This document shows, piece by piece, positions 51,046 through 60,126 of a stretch of 64,000 nucleotides of DNA. The notes under the pieces are model-generated. The model did not search any database. It had not been told where the DNA came from and was given only the letters and a program-made list of their open reading frames with translations. The number at the start of each line of letters is the position of its first letter. Positions within the stretch are counted from its first letter, which is position 1. Origin of the DNA: Kofleriaceae bacterium (GTDB lineage Bacteria > Myxococcota_A > Polyangia > Haliangiales > Haliangiaceae); NCBI GenBank assembly GCA_020633495.1, contig JACKDR010000001.1, positions 496,001 through 560,000 on the forward strand, given 5' to 3'. The position numbers were made by a program, and so were the translations under genes.

Positions 51046-51345
51046 CCCGCCATTCGATCAGCTCGCCGCGCTGGTGTCGATCCCTTCGTGCCCGACCGCG
51101 GTGGTGCCAGGCCACGCCGGCACGGGTGACGCGAGCGTGTGGGGGGCGGCCGACGGCGAGTTCCGCAGCGGGCCCGCGCCACCATGCGACTGCGTCACCG
51201 CCCGCGGCAGCCCCACCGCCCGCGGTCTTGTCACCGCGAGGACTGTCTGAGCCGGAGGACGCCCCCCCGCGCTCGCGGCAGGACCCGGGCCGGCGGCCCG
51301 CGGTCTCCCCACCGCTCGCGCCAGGCGGGTATCCGCTACACGCTC
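51046..51345. other. Non-coding 5' part of IS 1
   Basis: 300 bp between the transposase start and the right inverted repeat. It presumably holds the transposase promoter. No gene, RNA or strong hairpin was recognised; the small frames here have no family resemblance. Confidence 0.5.
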
Positions 51346-51349
51346 CTAG

Positions 51350-53050
51350 ATCGCCGATCGGTTCGTTCGGTCAGTAATCCCGCAGGGATGCAGCAGGGGA
51401 TCGACACCGATCTGCCGTCGTGATCTCGTCGATGGATGGCGATCACGCGATGGACCCCGCCCGAGGAACTGAGCCGGCAGGAGGAGATGCTCCTCAAGCG
51501 CCTCGACCGAGTTCGGAAGCTGCTCGGCTTCCTTCGGCTGCAGCGGCGCGTGCTCTTCAACGACGAGTTCCAGGCGGAGCTCGAGAGCATGTATCGAGAC
51601 ACCGGTGCCGGAAGGGACCCGGTGCCGCCCGCGCTGATGGCGATGGCGGCGTTCGTCCAGGCCTATCTCGGCGTGTCCGACGCAGAGATGGTCGAGCTCA
51701 CCCTCGTCGATCTGCGGGTGCAGATGGTGCTCGGCTGCCTCGGAGCGACGAAGCCGGCGTTCTCGCAGGGCGCGCTGGTCGATTTCCGGGATCGGCTGAT
51801 CCGATGCGACATGGATCGGCGGCTCCTCGAGCGCACCGTCGAGCTGGCGCGCGAGACCGGCGGCTTCGACTGGCGCAAGCTGCCTCGCTCGCTGCGCGTG
51901 GCGGTGGATTCCAGCCCTTTTGAGGGAGCGGGCCGCGTGGAGGACACGTTCAATCTGCTCGGGCACGCGGCCCGCAAACTGGTCGTCTGCGCCGCGCGGC
52001 TCCTGCGCTGGCGTCCGACCACCGTCGCCGAGCGGGCAGGCACCGAGGTGCTGTTGATGCCGAGCATCAAGGCTGCGCTCGACGTCGACTGGGCAGATCC
52101 TGAAGCGAAGGCGAGTGCTTTGAAGCTCCTCGTGAACCAGCTCGACGAGCTGGAGCGATGGGTCGAGCAACACGTGCCTGCGAAGGCGCGCGCCGACGTC
52201 GAGCCGCATCTCGCGACGCTTCGACAGATCCGAGCGCAGGACATCGAGGACACGGCGAAGGGGCCCCGGATCCGCGACGGCGTGGCGAATGATCGCCGGA
52301 TCTCGATCGAGGACGCCGAGATGCGGCATGGCCGCAAGAGCAGCAGCTACGCCTTCAACGGCTACAAGCGCCACATCGCGACGGACCTCGACGCCGGTCT
52401 GATCGTCGCCGTTGCGCTCACGCCGGCCAATCTCCCCGAGCAGACAGCGATGCCGGTGCTCCAAGACGACTTCGACCACCAGCGAATCGAGGTGAGCGAA
52501 CTCTACATCGACCGCGGCTACATCGCGAGCGACTTCGTCGAGCACGTCGTCGCGAACAAGGGCGAGGTGATCTGCCGACCCTGGCAGTTCTCCAATCGGG
52601 GCCTCTTCGCGAAGTCTGACTTCGACATCAACATTCGGAACCGGACCATCACATGCCCGGCGGGGCAGACGCAGCGGTTCATCTTCGGCGGACTCGTCAG
52701 CTTCGGTTCGAAAACCTGCCGGGCGTGTCCATCGCGCAGCCAGTGCACAACCGGGACAACCCGCGGCCGACAGGTCCGGATTGCCGACGACGAGGCGCTC
52801 CAGCAGCGGCTCCGCAACCTCGTCTCGACCCCGCGAGGTCGAGCTCGACTACGTCAGCGTGTTCCCGTCGAGCATCGCCTTGCCCACATCGCCAGCCGCC
52901 AGGGCGACCGAGCGCGCTACCGCGGCGTTCGCAAGAATACGCTCGACCTCCGCCGCGCCGCAGCGCTGCAGAATCTCGAGGCGGCTCATCGGCAGGCGCG
53001 GGAAGCCGCATCAACAGCCGAACAGAAGGCCGCCTAAACTGTTCGGCGAT
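51350..53050. mobile_element. Insertion sequence 2 (distinct IS1182-like), 1701 bp
   Basis: The ends are short inverted repeats: ATCGCCGATCGGTT on the left and, reverse-complemented, ATCGCCGAACAGTT on the right. It is flanked by CTAG at 51346-51349, shared with IS 1, and at 53051-53054. It encodes one plus-strand transposase whose stop lies 13 bp from the right end. The different inverted repeat and unrelated-looking transposase show it is not a second copy of IS 1, yet it chose the same target. Confidence 0.87.
51436..53037 (+). CDS. IS1182-like DDE transposase with Cys cluster (IS 2)
   Basis: The 533-aa protein starts at the ATG at 51436. The DUF772-like N-terminal domain is visible (LFNDEFQAELESMYRDTGAG, VPPALMAMAAFVQAYLGVSD), then FSQGALVDFRDRLI. 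The catalytic core has RVAVDSSPFEGAGRVEDTFNLL (Asp) and ELYIDRGYIASDFVEHVV (Asp). A zinc-like cluster follows (ITCPAGQ, CRACPSRSQCT), then VEHRLAHIASRQGDRARYRG with the likely catalytic Glu. The Cys cluster is typical of this transposase group. The gene appears complete. Confidence 0.88.
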   Translation: MAITRWTPPEELSRQEEMLLKRLDRVRKLLGFLRLQRRVLFNDEFQAELESMYRDTGAGRDPVPPALMAMAAFVQAYLGVSDAEMVELTLVDLRVQMVLGCLGATKPAFSQGALVDFRDRLIRCDMDRRLLERTVELARETGGFDWRKLPRSLRVAVDSSPFEGAGRVEDTFNLLGHAARKLVVCAARLLRWRPTTVAERAGTEVLLMPSIKAALDVDWADPEAKASALKLLVNQLDELERWVEQHVPAKARADVEPHLATLRQIRAQDIEDTAKGPRIRDGVANDRRISIEDAEMRHGRKSSSYAFNGYKRHIATDLDAGLIVAVALTPANLPEQTAMPVLQDDFDHQRIEVSELYIDRGYIASDFVEHVVANKGEVICRPWQFSNRGLFAKSDFDINIRNRTITCPAGQTQRFIFGGLVSFGSKTCRACPSRSQCTTGTTRGRQVRIADDEALQQRLRNLVSTPRGRARLRQRVPVEHRLAHIASRQGDRARYRGVRKNTLDLRRAAALQNLEAAHRQAREAASTAEQKAA

Positions 53051-53131
53051 CTAGCTCGCTGGCCGCCGCGATCGGGGCCCGATCCCGGCGGATTTTCGCG
53101 ACGCGCGGCCGCCGCCGGGCCCGGCGGCCCG

Positions 53132-53137
53132 TATCGT
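53132..53137 (+). promoter_or_regulatory. Candidate -10 box TATCGT, 6 nt before ATG 53144
   Basis: TATCGT-CGCCGC-ATG in front of Cys-rich member I. This promoter lies outside the IS, so member I keeps its own signal despite the insertions upstream. Confidence 0.52.
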
Positions 53138-53143
53138 CGCCGC

Positions 53144-53743
53144 ATGACGTCCTTGCCCCGCGCCGTGCGGCGCCTCGTCGGTCCGTCGCTGGCCGCGTTC
53201 CTGCTGACCGCCTGCGGCAGCAAGCCGCCGGCCCCGGCCGCCCCTACCGCCCTGGCGCCCGCCGAGGCCGACTTCGTCGCCAAGGTCGAGGCGATCCAGC
53301 AGCGGATCTGCCAGTGCAAGGATCCGGCGTGCAACGTCGAGGCGTGGCAGGCCGTGACCGAGCTGCTCAAGGCCGACGCGTCGCAGATCGCCCTGGGCGA
53401 CGGCGGAGCGGCGCGCACCGGTCGGGCCTTCCTCGCCGGCCTGCAGTGCGGTCAGGCCCAGGAGGCCGCCAAGCGCGACGCCACGTCACGGGCGCTGACC
53501 GAGCTGACCGAGCTGCGCGATCGGGCCTGCGCCTGCACGGACGTCGCGTGCGCCGACGCGATCGACACGTCGTTCGAGGCCTTCATGAAGCGCCACCAGG
53601 ACACGACGGGCGACGAGGACAGCGTCCAGCTCGCCGGCCGGCTGGCGGGCGAGATGATGGGGTGCCTGGCGACCGTGCGCGGCCAACCCTGGCCACCGCC
53701 CGGCGACGGCGACGACGACGCCAAGCCGCCGCTCGAGGACTGA
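53144..53743 (+). CDS. Cys-rich lipoprotein family, member I
   Basis: The 199-aa protein starts at the ATG at 53144. The signal SLAAFLLTACGSK has a clear lipobox. The modules are IQQRICQCKDPACNVEAWQAV with LGDGGAARTGRAFLAGLQC, and LRDRACACTDVACADAIDTSF. It then ends in a short Pro/Asp tail, lacking the C-terminal Cys module, like member H. Removal of the two IS elements and one CTAG copy would put it about 90 bp after the stop of H, so H and I were neighbours before the insertions. Confidence 0.8.
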   Translation: MTSLPRAVRRLVGPSLAAFLLTACGSKPPAPAAPTALAPAEADFVAKVEAIQQRICQCKDPACNVEAWQAVTELLKADASQIALGDGGAARTGRAFLAGLQCGQAQEAAKRDATSRALTELTELRDRACACTDVACADAIDTSFEAFMKRHQDTTGDEDSVQLAGRLAGEMMGCLATVRGQPWPPPGDGDDDAKPPLED

Positions 53744-53768
53744 CCCCGGCGGCGGCGCGGCGCGGCGG

Positions 53769-55523
53769 CTAGAACTTGGCCTGGAAGGTCAGGTTGAAGC
53801 CGAGCTGGTTGAGCTCGCCGAACTCGTACTGGAACGTGTCCTCGGGGCCGGACCGGGTCAGCCGGGTCTGGTTGCCGTCGTACGCGTAGTAGATGTCGAG
53901 CAGCGCGGCGTAGATGTCGCCGAAGTCGAGCTGGCCCGACAGCTTGGTGGCGATCTGCGGCACCGCGCTCTCGCCCTGCGGCAGGACGGTGATGATGGTC
54001 TGGGCGCCGTTGTTGCGGATGACCGCGGTCGACTCGCCCATCTGGCCGGTCTCGCCGGGCAGGCCGGTCGGCGAGGTCAGGGTCGCCGGCTGCTCGAGGC
54101 CGATGACGATGCCCAGGGTCAGGCGGTCGTCGAAGTTCTTGTCGGCGCCGACCGCGGCGAAGTAGTTGGGCTTGATCTTGTAGGCCGCCGGGAAGTCCGA
54201 GTAGGTCGGCAGCGACGGCACCGAGTGCAGGATGAACGCGAGGTCGCGGTACTGCAGGTCGAAGCGGAGCCGGATCCGGTCGATCATCGCGCGGATGTTG
54301 ACGTCGCCGGCGGCGCCCCACTGGATCTTGGTCGACCCCGACATCTCGGGATCCTTCAGGGTCTGGCCGAGCAGCGTGGCCTCGGCCATCGCCAGCCACT
54401 GGGTGCCGCCCGGGTACTTGGCCTTCTGGAACAGGCGGCCGATGCGCTCGGGGTCGTTCTTGTAGAGCTTGTAGTCGATCGACGACTGGACCGGCATGCC
54501 CTCGTGGACCGCGACCTGGGCCGACGCGCCGAACAGCTGGACGTTCTCGGTGTTGACGTCCTCGAGCTCGTTGCCGCCGCGGTTGAAGTAGCCGCCGTTG
54601 AACTCGACGCGCAGGTTGGGCGCGACGTCGTAGCCGGCGCCGCCGAGGAAGCCCAGCACCGCCTTCTGCTCGGCGGTGGCGGGGTCGAGGACGACCGCCG
54701 ACTTGGCGCCGACGAACGCGTAGGCCTTGTCGGCGTCGACCTGCAGCTTGACGCCCGGCACCGACGAGGTGGTGCGCCGGTACTCGTCGCTGCCGCCCCA
54801 CGACAGCCGGTAGCTGTAGCCGAGGCGGAACCGGTCCGCCGAGATCGGGAACGCGGTGAACGAGACGCGGGTCGGATCCTTGTGCTCGGGATCCTTCCAC
54901 CACGACGCCAGGATGTACGAGCCGGCGTCGGAGAAGTCGATCCGCCGCTCCGAGATCTCGTTGAGGCGCATCACGAACGCGCCCTCGACCTCGAGGTGAT
55001 CCTTGCGGTAGTTGCGGTACATGACCGCGGTCGACAGGGTCTCGTAGCCCGAGAACCGGGTGTCGTAGTTGTCGAAGAACAGCGTGCCCAGCGAGTTGGG
55101 GCGGCCGAAGCGCCAGCCCGGCACGCTGGGGATGGTCTCGCCCGGCGCGACCAGCACGTTCTCGTTGGTGAGCGTGAGGTTGAGGCGGACGTCCATGAAG
55201 CCGCTGTCGCCGGACAGGTAGTCCTCGGCGGCGGCGTCGTCGGGCGGCGCCTCGGCGTCGGCCGGCGCGGGCGCCTCGGCGGCGGGCGCCTCGGCGGCGG
55301 CGCGGGCGCGCTCCTCGGCGAGGGCCTGGGCGACCGCGGCGTCGACCATGGCCTGGACCTCGTCGGCGGTCGGGCCCGCGGCGGGCGGCGGCAGCGCGTC
55401 GCCGGCGTCGCCGGGCGGCGGCGGCGCCGGGGTCGGCGTCGGCTGGGCGTGGGCGGTGAGGGTGGCGCCGCTGAACGCGAGCGCCGCGGCGGTGGCGGTG
55501 GCGAGGGTGCGGATGGCGGACAC
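53769..55523 (-). CDS. Outer-membrane beta-barrel protein, last gene of a three-gene operon
   Basis: The start GTG 55523 has GGAG 6 nt upstream and gives a clean signal peptide (TLATATAAALAFSGATLTAHA). An upstream in-frame GTG at 55544 overlaps the previous stop and is the alternative. After a Pro/Ala linker and an Ala/Glu helical segment (VQAMVDAAVAQALAEERAR), the body is made of alternating beta strands. It ends LNQLGFNLTFQAKF with a terminal Phe, the classic barrel-assembly signal. Family not recognised; a porin or transporter-like barrel is likely. It is coupled to a lipoprotein and a 5'-nucleotidase-like enzyme upstream. Confidence 0.8.
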   Translation of the reverse strand: MSAIRTLATATAAALAFSGATLTAHAQPTPTPAPPPPGDAGDALPPPAAGPTADEVQAMVDAAVAQALAEERARAAAEAPAAEAPAPADAEAPPDDAAAEDYLSGDSGFMDVRLNLTLTNENVLVAPGETIPSVPGWRFGRPNSLGTLFFDNYDTRFSGYETLSTAVMYRNYRKDHLEVEGAFVMRLNEISERRIDFSDAGSYILASWWKDPEHKDPTRVSFTAFPISADRFRLGYSYRLSWGGSDEYRRTTSSVPGVKLQVDADKAYAFVGAKSAVVLDPATAEQKAVLGFLGGAGYDVAPNLRVEFNGGYFNRGGNELEDVNTENVQLFGASAQVAVHEGMPVQSSIDYKLYKNDPERIGRLFQKAKYPGGTQWLAMAEATLLGQTLKDPEMSGSTKIQWGAAGDVNIRAMIDRIRLRFDLQYRDLAFILHSVPSLPTYSDFPAAYKIKPNYFAAVGADKNFDDRLTLGIVIGLEQPATLTSPTGLPGETGQMGESTAVIRNNGAQTIITVLPQGESAVPQIATKLSGQLDFGDIYAALLDIYYAYDGNQTRLTRSGPEDTFQYEFGELNQLGFNLTFQAKF

Positions 55524-55540
55524 GGGCTTCTCCGGGGCGA

Positions 55541-56710
55541 TCACGGCAAGGTCAGGTCGGGCGCCGACCGCGGGTAGATGATCCAGACGTTGAAGCTGCC
55601 GATGTTGACCGGGCGCAGCGTGCCGACCACCTTGGGGATGGTCTGGCCGACGTAATCAGCCGGCTCGAAGTCGATGACCCCGGCGGTGATGACGTTGATG
55701 GCGGCGCCGCAGCCACGACCGATGTCGAGCTTCCACTGCTTGTAGGTGGCGTAGTCGTTGTCGAGGTCGCAGAGCACGGCGTCGTCGATCTCGACCAGGC
55801 CGGACTCGCGGCGCTCGAACTCGATGACGTCGGTGAGCCAGCTCTCCTGGACCACCGCGGGCGGCGGGATCCGGGCCTCGTCGACGGTGATCGGGTCCTC
55901 GGAGACGAAGCTCTGCGGGAACCCGATCTCGGTGAGGCCGTTGAACTCCTCGACCGCGCCGGCGAAGCCGTCGATGAACTGGCCGGCGGTGATGTTGCGG
56001 CCCTGCTCGTCCTTGGGGCGGCTGAAGCTGTAGATCAGGACGTGGTCGTAGTCGCCGGTCGTGCACGGCGGCGTGCCGTCGGCGTCGGCGCACTCGACGT
56101 CGGACACGGTGTAGCCCTGGGCGTAGACGCCGGTGACCACGATCCGACCGTTGGCGCCGTAGCGCGAGCCGTCGACCGTGACCTGCTTGGACTCCAGCGG
56201 CGACGCCGACAGCGCGTCGAGCGCGGCCTCGTCGTCGGGGGTCGAGATGTCGGCCAGGTACGGGTCGCGGTACCACAGCGTCGGCGACGTGCCGGTGGCG
56301 TAGGTGGCGCCGTCGCGGCTGCCGTCCTCGACCCACATGAACGTGGGGCCGAACACCGGCGGCAGGTCGACCGCGGCGACCGCCGACTCGCCGGCGGTCA
56401 TCGGGATCGTCGCCAGCGGCCGCCGCCCCAGCTCCGGGGTCAGGCTGCCCAGGAACTGGACGTAGACGTCGACGTCGCCGGTGAAGCTGGTGTCGAGCTG
56501 GCCCTGCTCGTCGAGGGCCTGGACCCGCAGCGACACCGACAGGGCGTCGTCGGGCAGGCGCTGGTCGACCGAGCCGGGGTCGGCCGGGCTGACCAGCTCG
56601 ACCTTCAGCGACTGGGTGCCCTCGATGCCGGGCAGCTGATCGGTGCAGCCCGCGAGGGCGAGCGCGCCCAGGCCGGCCATGACGACGCGGAGGTTGGCGG
56701 GATGGCTCAC
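55541..56710 (-). CDS. Lipoprotein of a nucleotidase operon, unknown fold
   Basis: The GTG at 56710 overlaps the stop of the nucleotidase gene (GTGA). The 389-aa product has signal and lipobox VMAGLGALALAGC. The N-terminal half is Ig-like or beta-rich (LKVELVSPADPGSV, DVDVYVQFLGSL, GPTFMWVEDGSRDG). The C-terminal half contains VTVDGSRYGANGRIVVTGVYAQGY, CADADGTPPC and TYKQWKLDIGRGCGAAINVI. No family recognised. Its own stop overlaps the possible upstream start of the barrel gene. A complex with the barrel at the outer membrane is a reasonable guess. Confidence 0.75.
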   Translation of the reverse strand: MSHPANLRVVMAGLGALALAGCTDQLPGIEGTQSLKVELVSPADPGSVDQRLPDDALSVSLRVQALDEQGQLDTSFTGDVDVYVQFLGSLTPELGRRPLATIPMTAGESAVAAVDLPPVFGPTFMWVEDGSRDGATYATGTSPTLWYRDPYLADISTPDDEAALDALSASPLESKQVTVDGSRYGANGRIVVTGVYAQGYTVSDVECADADGTPPCTTGDYDHVLIYSFSRPKDEQGRNITAGQFIDGFAGAVEEFNGLTEIGFPQSFVSEDPITVDEARIPPPAVVQESWLTDVIEFERRESGLVEIDDAVLCDLDNDYATYKQWKLDIGRGCGAAINVITAGVIDFEPADYVGQTIPKVVGTLRPVNIGSFNVWIIYPRSAPDLTLP

Positions 56711-58578
56711 TCGAACACCGGGCGGATGCGGCCGTCGTGGGCTTCGACGGTCTCGTCCAGGCATGACACCGAGCCCCACCGCTGCTGCACGGTCTGCTGG
56801 TCGGCGGTGTCGGTGAAGTCGACGACGTCGGGGCCGCACGCCTGCTGCTGGCGCAGGAACACGGTCAGGGCGTCGCGCAGCGACACGCCGGTGTCCTGCT
56901 TGGAGGTGTTGCGCTTGAGGACGTCAAAGCCGGAGCCGCCCTTGGCGATGTAGTCGTTGACCGCGACCCGGTACAGGCCGGTGGGCACGACCGGGCGGCA
57001 GCGCGCCGGATCGATGGGGCCGTCGGGGTTGCCACCGCGGCAGTCCTCGCCGAGGTAGACGTCGCGCGCGCACGCGGTGGGGACGTAGTCGTCGGTGGGG
57101 TCGGGGTCGGGGCAGGCGCCGCGGCACACCATGTCGAACCAGATGCCGGCGACCTGGGCCTGGGTGCGGCAGCCGCGCTCCGACGACTTGCGGGCCACGA
57201 AGTCCAGGGTCTCCTGGATCTCCTGGCCCGACAGGTACATCACCGTGATCGAGTTCTCGAACGGGAAGACGTTGAACATCTGCTCGACGGTCAGCGGGCC
57301 GCGCTCGAAGTCGGCGCGGATGCCGAGCGAGTTGGTCAGCGCGAACTCGGCCTCGACGCCGGGCCGGGTCTGCATCGACCGCGCGACCAGGTTGCCGAGC
57401 TGCGAGTCGCCGCCCGACAGGTCGTTGCGGATGATCTTGCTCGACGCCGTGTTGACGAACGAGAAGACGCCGTCGAGGTTGATCTCGCGGTTGATCGCGA
57501 CCGAGTACGGCCACAGGAGCTCGGCGACGTCGGGATCGTCGGGGATCGTCGAGTCGACCGGGATGTTGTCGTAGGCGAACGCGGTGATGCGGCTGCGCCG
57601 CTCGGGATCGCTGTTGTCGTCGCCGACGTGGACCACCAGGTCGAGGCGGCCGACGTACTTCGCGAACGCGCCGGAGTGGACCAGGATCGTGTTGTGACCC
57701 TTGTCGTCGTTGGGCAGGATCTTGGGCGGGTTGGTGACGATGTGGAGGTGGCCGCCCAGGATCAGGTCGATGCCGGCCAGCGGCAGGGTCTCGTTCTCGT
57801 CGGTGACCTGGCTGGCGGTCAGGCCCTCGTCCTCGTCGAGGCCGAGGTGCGACACGACGATCAGCACGTCGACCGACGGCCGCAGCAGCCGGACGTACTG
57901 CTCGACCACCTGGCGGTCGTCGAGCGGCCGCAGCCCCAGCGAGTTGCCGCCCTCGAAGATGCCGGTCATCGACGACCAGTTGGCCATGCCGATGACGCCG
58001 ATCTTGAGGCCCTCGACGTCGTAGATCGCGTACGGCTCGGTGACGTCCTTGAGCGACCGGGCGTCGGGGTTGGGCGGATCCTCGAAGACGTAGTTGGCGG
58101 CCAGCAGGTCGTACTGGGCCCAGTTGTCGATCTGCTCGAACAGGTTGGTCGAGCCGAGGTCGAACTCGTGGTTGCCGATGACCGCGCCGTCGAGGCCGGC
58201 CTCGGACAGGGCGCGCATCTCGGCCTCGCCCTTGAACATGTTGAAGACCGGCGCGCCCTGGAAGCAGTCGCCGGAGTCCAGCCACAGGCTGCGGCCCGAG
58301 GTGGCCCGGATGTCCTTGACCAGGGTCGCGATGCGGGCGATGCCGCCGAACGGGCCGTTGGCCGGGAGCAGGCCGTAGTCCTGGTCGAACCGGGTCGGCA
58401 CGAACTCGTACGGGAACAGCCGCGAGTGGATGTCCGACGTGTGGATGATGGTCAGGCGGATGTCCTGGCCACGCAGGTCAGGCTGGTCGCGCTGGACGGT
58501 GCAGGCGGCACCGGTGGCGCCCGCCACGAGGGCGGTGGCGACCAGGGCGAGCCGCCCATGGCGAGGGATCGCGGACAT
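56707..58578 (-). CDS. 5'-nucleotidase/UshA-like metallophosphoesterase lipoprotein
   Basis: The ATG at 58578 gives 623 aa with a lipoprotein signal (TALVAGATGAACTV). The metallophosphoesterase domain shows IIHTSDIHSRLFPYE, WLDSGDCFQGAPVFN, VIGNHEFDLGS, IVVSHLGLDEDEG and LILGGHLHI, the full set of metal ligands. The C-terminal 5'-nucleotidase domain has LTNSLGIRADFERGPLTVEQ, MFNVFPFENSITVMYLSGQEI and GGSGFDVL. A Cys-containing insert (CRGACPDPDPTDDY) is unusual. It probably hydrolyses nucleotides or related phosphoesters in the envelope. It is the first of three coupled genes, with a lipoprotein and an outer-membrane barrel after it. Confidence 0.9.
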   Translation of the reverse strand: MSAIPRHGRLALVATALVAGATGAACTVQRDQPDLRGQDIRLTIIHTSDIHSRLFPYEFVPTRFDQDYGLLPANGPFGGIARIATLVKDIRATSGRSLWLDSGDCFQGAPVFNMFKGEAEMRALSEAGLDGAVIGNHEFDLGSTNLFEQIDNWAQYDLLAANYVFEDPPNPDARSLKDVTEPYAIYDVEGLKIGVIGMANWSSMTGIFEGGNSLGLRPLDDRQVVEQYVRLLRPSVDVLIVVSHLGLDEDEGLTASQVTDENETLPLAGIDLILGGHLHIVTNPPKILPNDDKGHNTILVHSGAFAKYVGRLDLVVHVGDDNSDPERRSRITAFAYDNIPVDSTIPDDPDVAELLWPYSVAINREINLDGVFSFVNTASSKIIRNDLSGGDSQLGNLVARSMQTRPGVEAEFALTNSLGIRADFERGPLTVEQMFNVFPFENSITVMYLSGQEIQETLDFVARKSSERGCRTQAQVAGIWFDMVCRGACPDPDPTDDYVPTACARDVYLGEDCRGGNPDGPIDPARCRPVVPTGLYRVAVNDYIAKGGSGFDVLKRNTSKQDTGVSLRDALTVFLRQQQACGPDVVDFTDTADQQTVQQRWGSVSCLDETVEAHDGRIRPVFE

Positions 58579-58707
58579 CGGTGGCGCGGTATAGCCGCGG
58601 GCCCGGCCCGGGCGCAAGCCCGAAGGGCCTGACAACCCGTGACGATGCTGCGACGACTTGGCGCTGCGTCACGCCATCGCGCGGCCGCCGTGCTTCAATG
58701 CCGCCCG

Positions 58708-60126
58708 ATGCGCCGCGCCAAGATCGTCTGCACCCTGGGACCCGCGTCCTCCAGCCCCGAAAAGATCGGAGAGCTGATCGACGCCGGGATGGACGTCGTC
58801 CGCCTCAACTTCTCGCACGGGACCCACGCCGACCACACCAAGCTGATCACGACGGTCCGCGCCGAGGCCGAGCGCCGCGACCGGGCGGTCGCGGTCCTGC
58901 TGGATCTGCAGGGCCCCAAGATCCGGGTCGGCAAGTTCGCCGAGGGCCAGGTCGAGCTCCACCCCGGGGCCGAGTTCGCGATCACCACCGACACCTCGGT
59001 GGTCGGCGACGTCCACCGGGTCTCGACCAGCTACACCGGGCTGATCCACGACGTCCGCCCCGGCGACCAGATCCTGCTCGATGACGGCTACCTGGCGCTG
59101 GCGGTCACCGAGGTCGGCGACAAGGAGGTCCGGACGATCGTCGTCGCCGGCGGCACCCTCAAGAACAACAAAGGCATCAACCTGCCCGGCGTCGAGGTCT
59201 CGGCGCCGGCGCTGTCCGAGAAGGACCGGGCCGACATCGGCTGGGGCCTGCAGATGGGCGTCGACTACGTCGCGCTGTCGTTCGTGCGCCGCCCCGAGGA
59301 CGTCCTCGAGGCCAAGCACCTGCTGACCGCCGACGGCGTGCGGATCCCGGTGATCGCCAAGATCGAGAAGCCGCAGGCGGTCGACCGGCTCGACGACATC
59401 ATCGCGGTCGCCGACGGGGTCATGGTCGCGCGCGGCGACCTCGGCGTCGAGATGGGCCCCGAGAAGGTGCCGATGATCCAGAAGCGACTGATCGAGCGCA
59501 CCAACCAGCTCGGCAAGATCGTCATCACCGCGACCCAGATGCTGGAGTCGATGATCCAGCAGCCGCGGCCGACCCGCGCCGAGGCCTCCGACGTCGCCAA
59601 CGCGGTGCTCGACGGCACCGACGCGCTGATGCTGTCGGGCGAGACCGCGTCGGGCAAGCACCCGGTCGAGTCGGTCAAGACGATGGCGCGGATCATCCGC
59701 GAGATCGAGAGCAGCGCCTACTACCGGCAGTACATCGAGCCGCCGCAGCAGCTCGACATGGCGGTGTCGGCCAACGCGATCGCCCACGCCGCGATGGTCG
59801 CGGCCCGGGCCATGAAGCTGCGCGCGATCGCGGTCGTCACCAACTCCGGCGGCGCCGCCCGGCTGCTCAGCGAGTACCGGCCCGAGGCCCGGATCGTCGC
59901 GCTGACCAGCAACGAGGTCACCTACCGGCAGCTGGCGCTGGTGTGGGGCGTGACCCCGCTGATGATCACCCCGGCGGTCACCACCGACGAGCTGATCGAC
60001 CAGGTCGAGCACGAGCTGTCGTCACGCGGCCTGGCCCGCAGCAACGATCACGTCGTCATCACGATGGGCGTGCCGGTCGGCAGCGGCGAGAGCACCAACC
60101 TGCTCAAGATCCATCAGATGCCGTAG
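58708..60126 (+). CDS. pyk: Pyruvate kinase
   Basis: The ATG at 58708 (MRRAKIVCTLGPAS) gives 472 aa, the usual bacterial length. Active-site features are RLNFSHG, LLDLQGPKIRVG, the IPVIAKIEKPQAVD lysine region, the metal site VMVARGDLGVEMGPEKVP, and KIVITATQMLESMI. The C-terminal allosteric domain follows (VVTNSGGAARLLSEYRPEA). It converts phosphoenolpyruvate and ADP to pyruvate and ATP. It lies convergent to a TPR protein, with a 23-bp overlap of the 3' ends. It is the only glycolytic gene in the window. Confidence 0.96.
   Translation: MRRAKIVCTLGPASSSPEKIGELIDAGMDVVRLNFSHGTHADHTKLITTVRAEAERRDRAVAVLLDLQGPKIRVGKFAEGQVELHPGAEFAITTDTSVVGDVHRVSTSYTGLIHDVRPGDQILLDDGYLALAVTEVGDKEVRTIVVAGGTLKNNKGINLPGVEVSAPALSEKDRADIGWGLQMGVDYVALSFVRRPEDVLEAKHLLTADGVRIPVIAKIEKPQAVDRLDDIIAVADGVMVARGDLGVEMGPEKVPMIQKRLIERTNQLGKIVITATQMLESMIQQPRPTRAEASDVANAVLDGTDALMLSGETASGKHPVESVKTMARIIREIESSAYYRQYIEPPQQLDMAVSANAIAHAAMVAARAMKLRAIAVVTNSGGAARLLSEYRPEARIVALTSNEVTYRQLALVWGVTPLMITPAVTTDELIDQVEHELSSRGLARSNDHVVITMGVPVGSGESTNLLKIHQMP

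Larger units (their letters stand above)
49495..51345. mobile_element. Insertion sequence 1 (IS1182-like), 1851 bp
   Basis: The ends are imperfect inverted repeats: GAGCGTGTAGCCGATAGCCC on the left, and the reverse complement of the right end reads GAGCGTGTAGCGGATACCCG. It is flanked on both sides by CTAG (49491-49494 and 51346-51349), the apparent 4-bp target duplication. It carries one minus-strand transposase gene. The element sits directly after the stop of Cys-rich member H and abuts a second IS sharing the middle CTAG. It looks intact. Confidence 0.88.
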
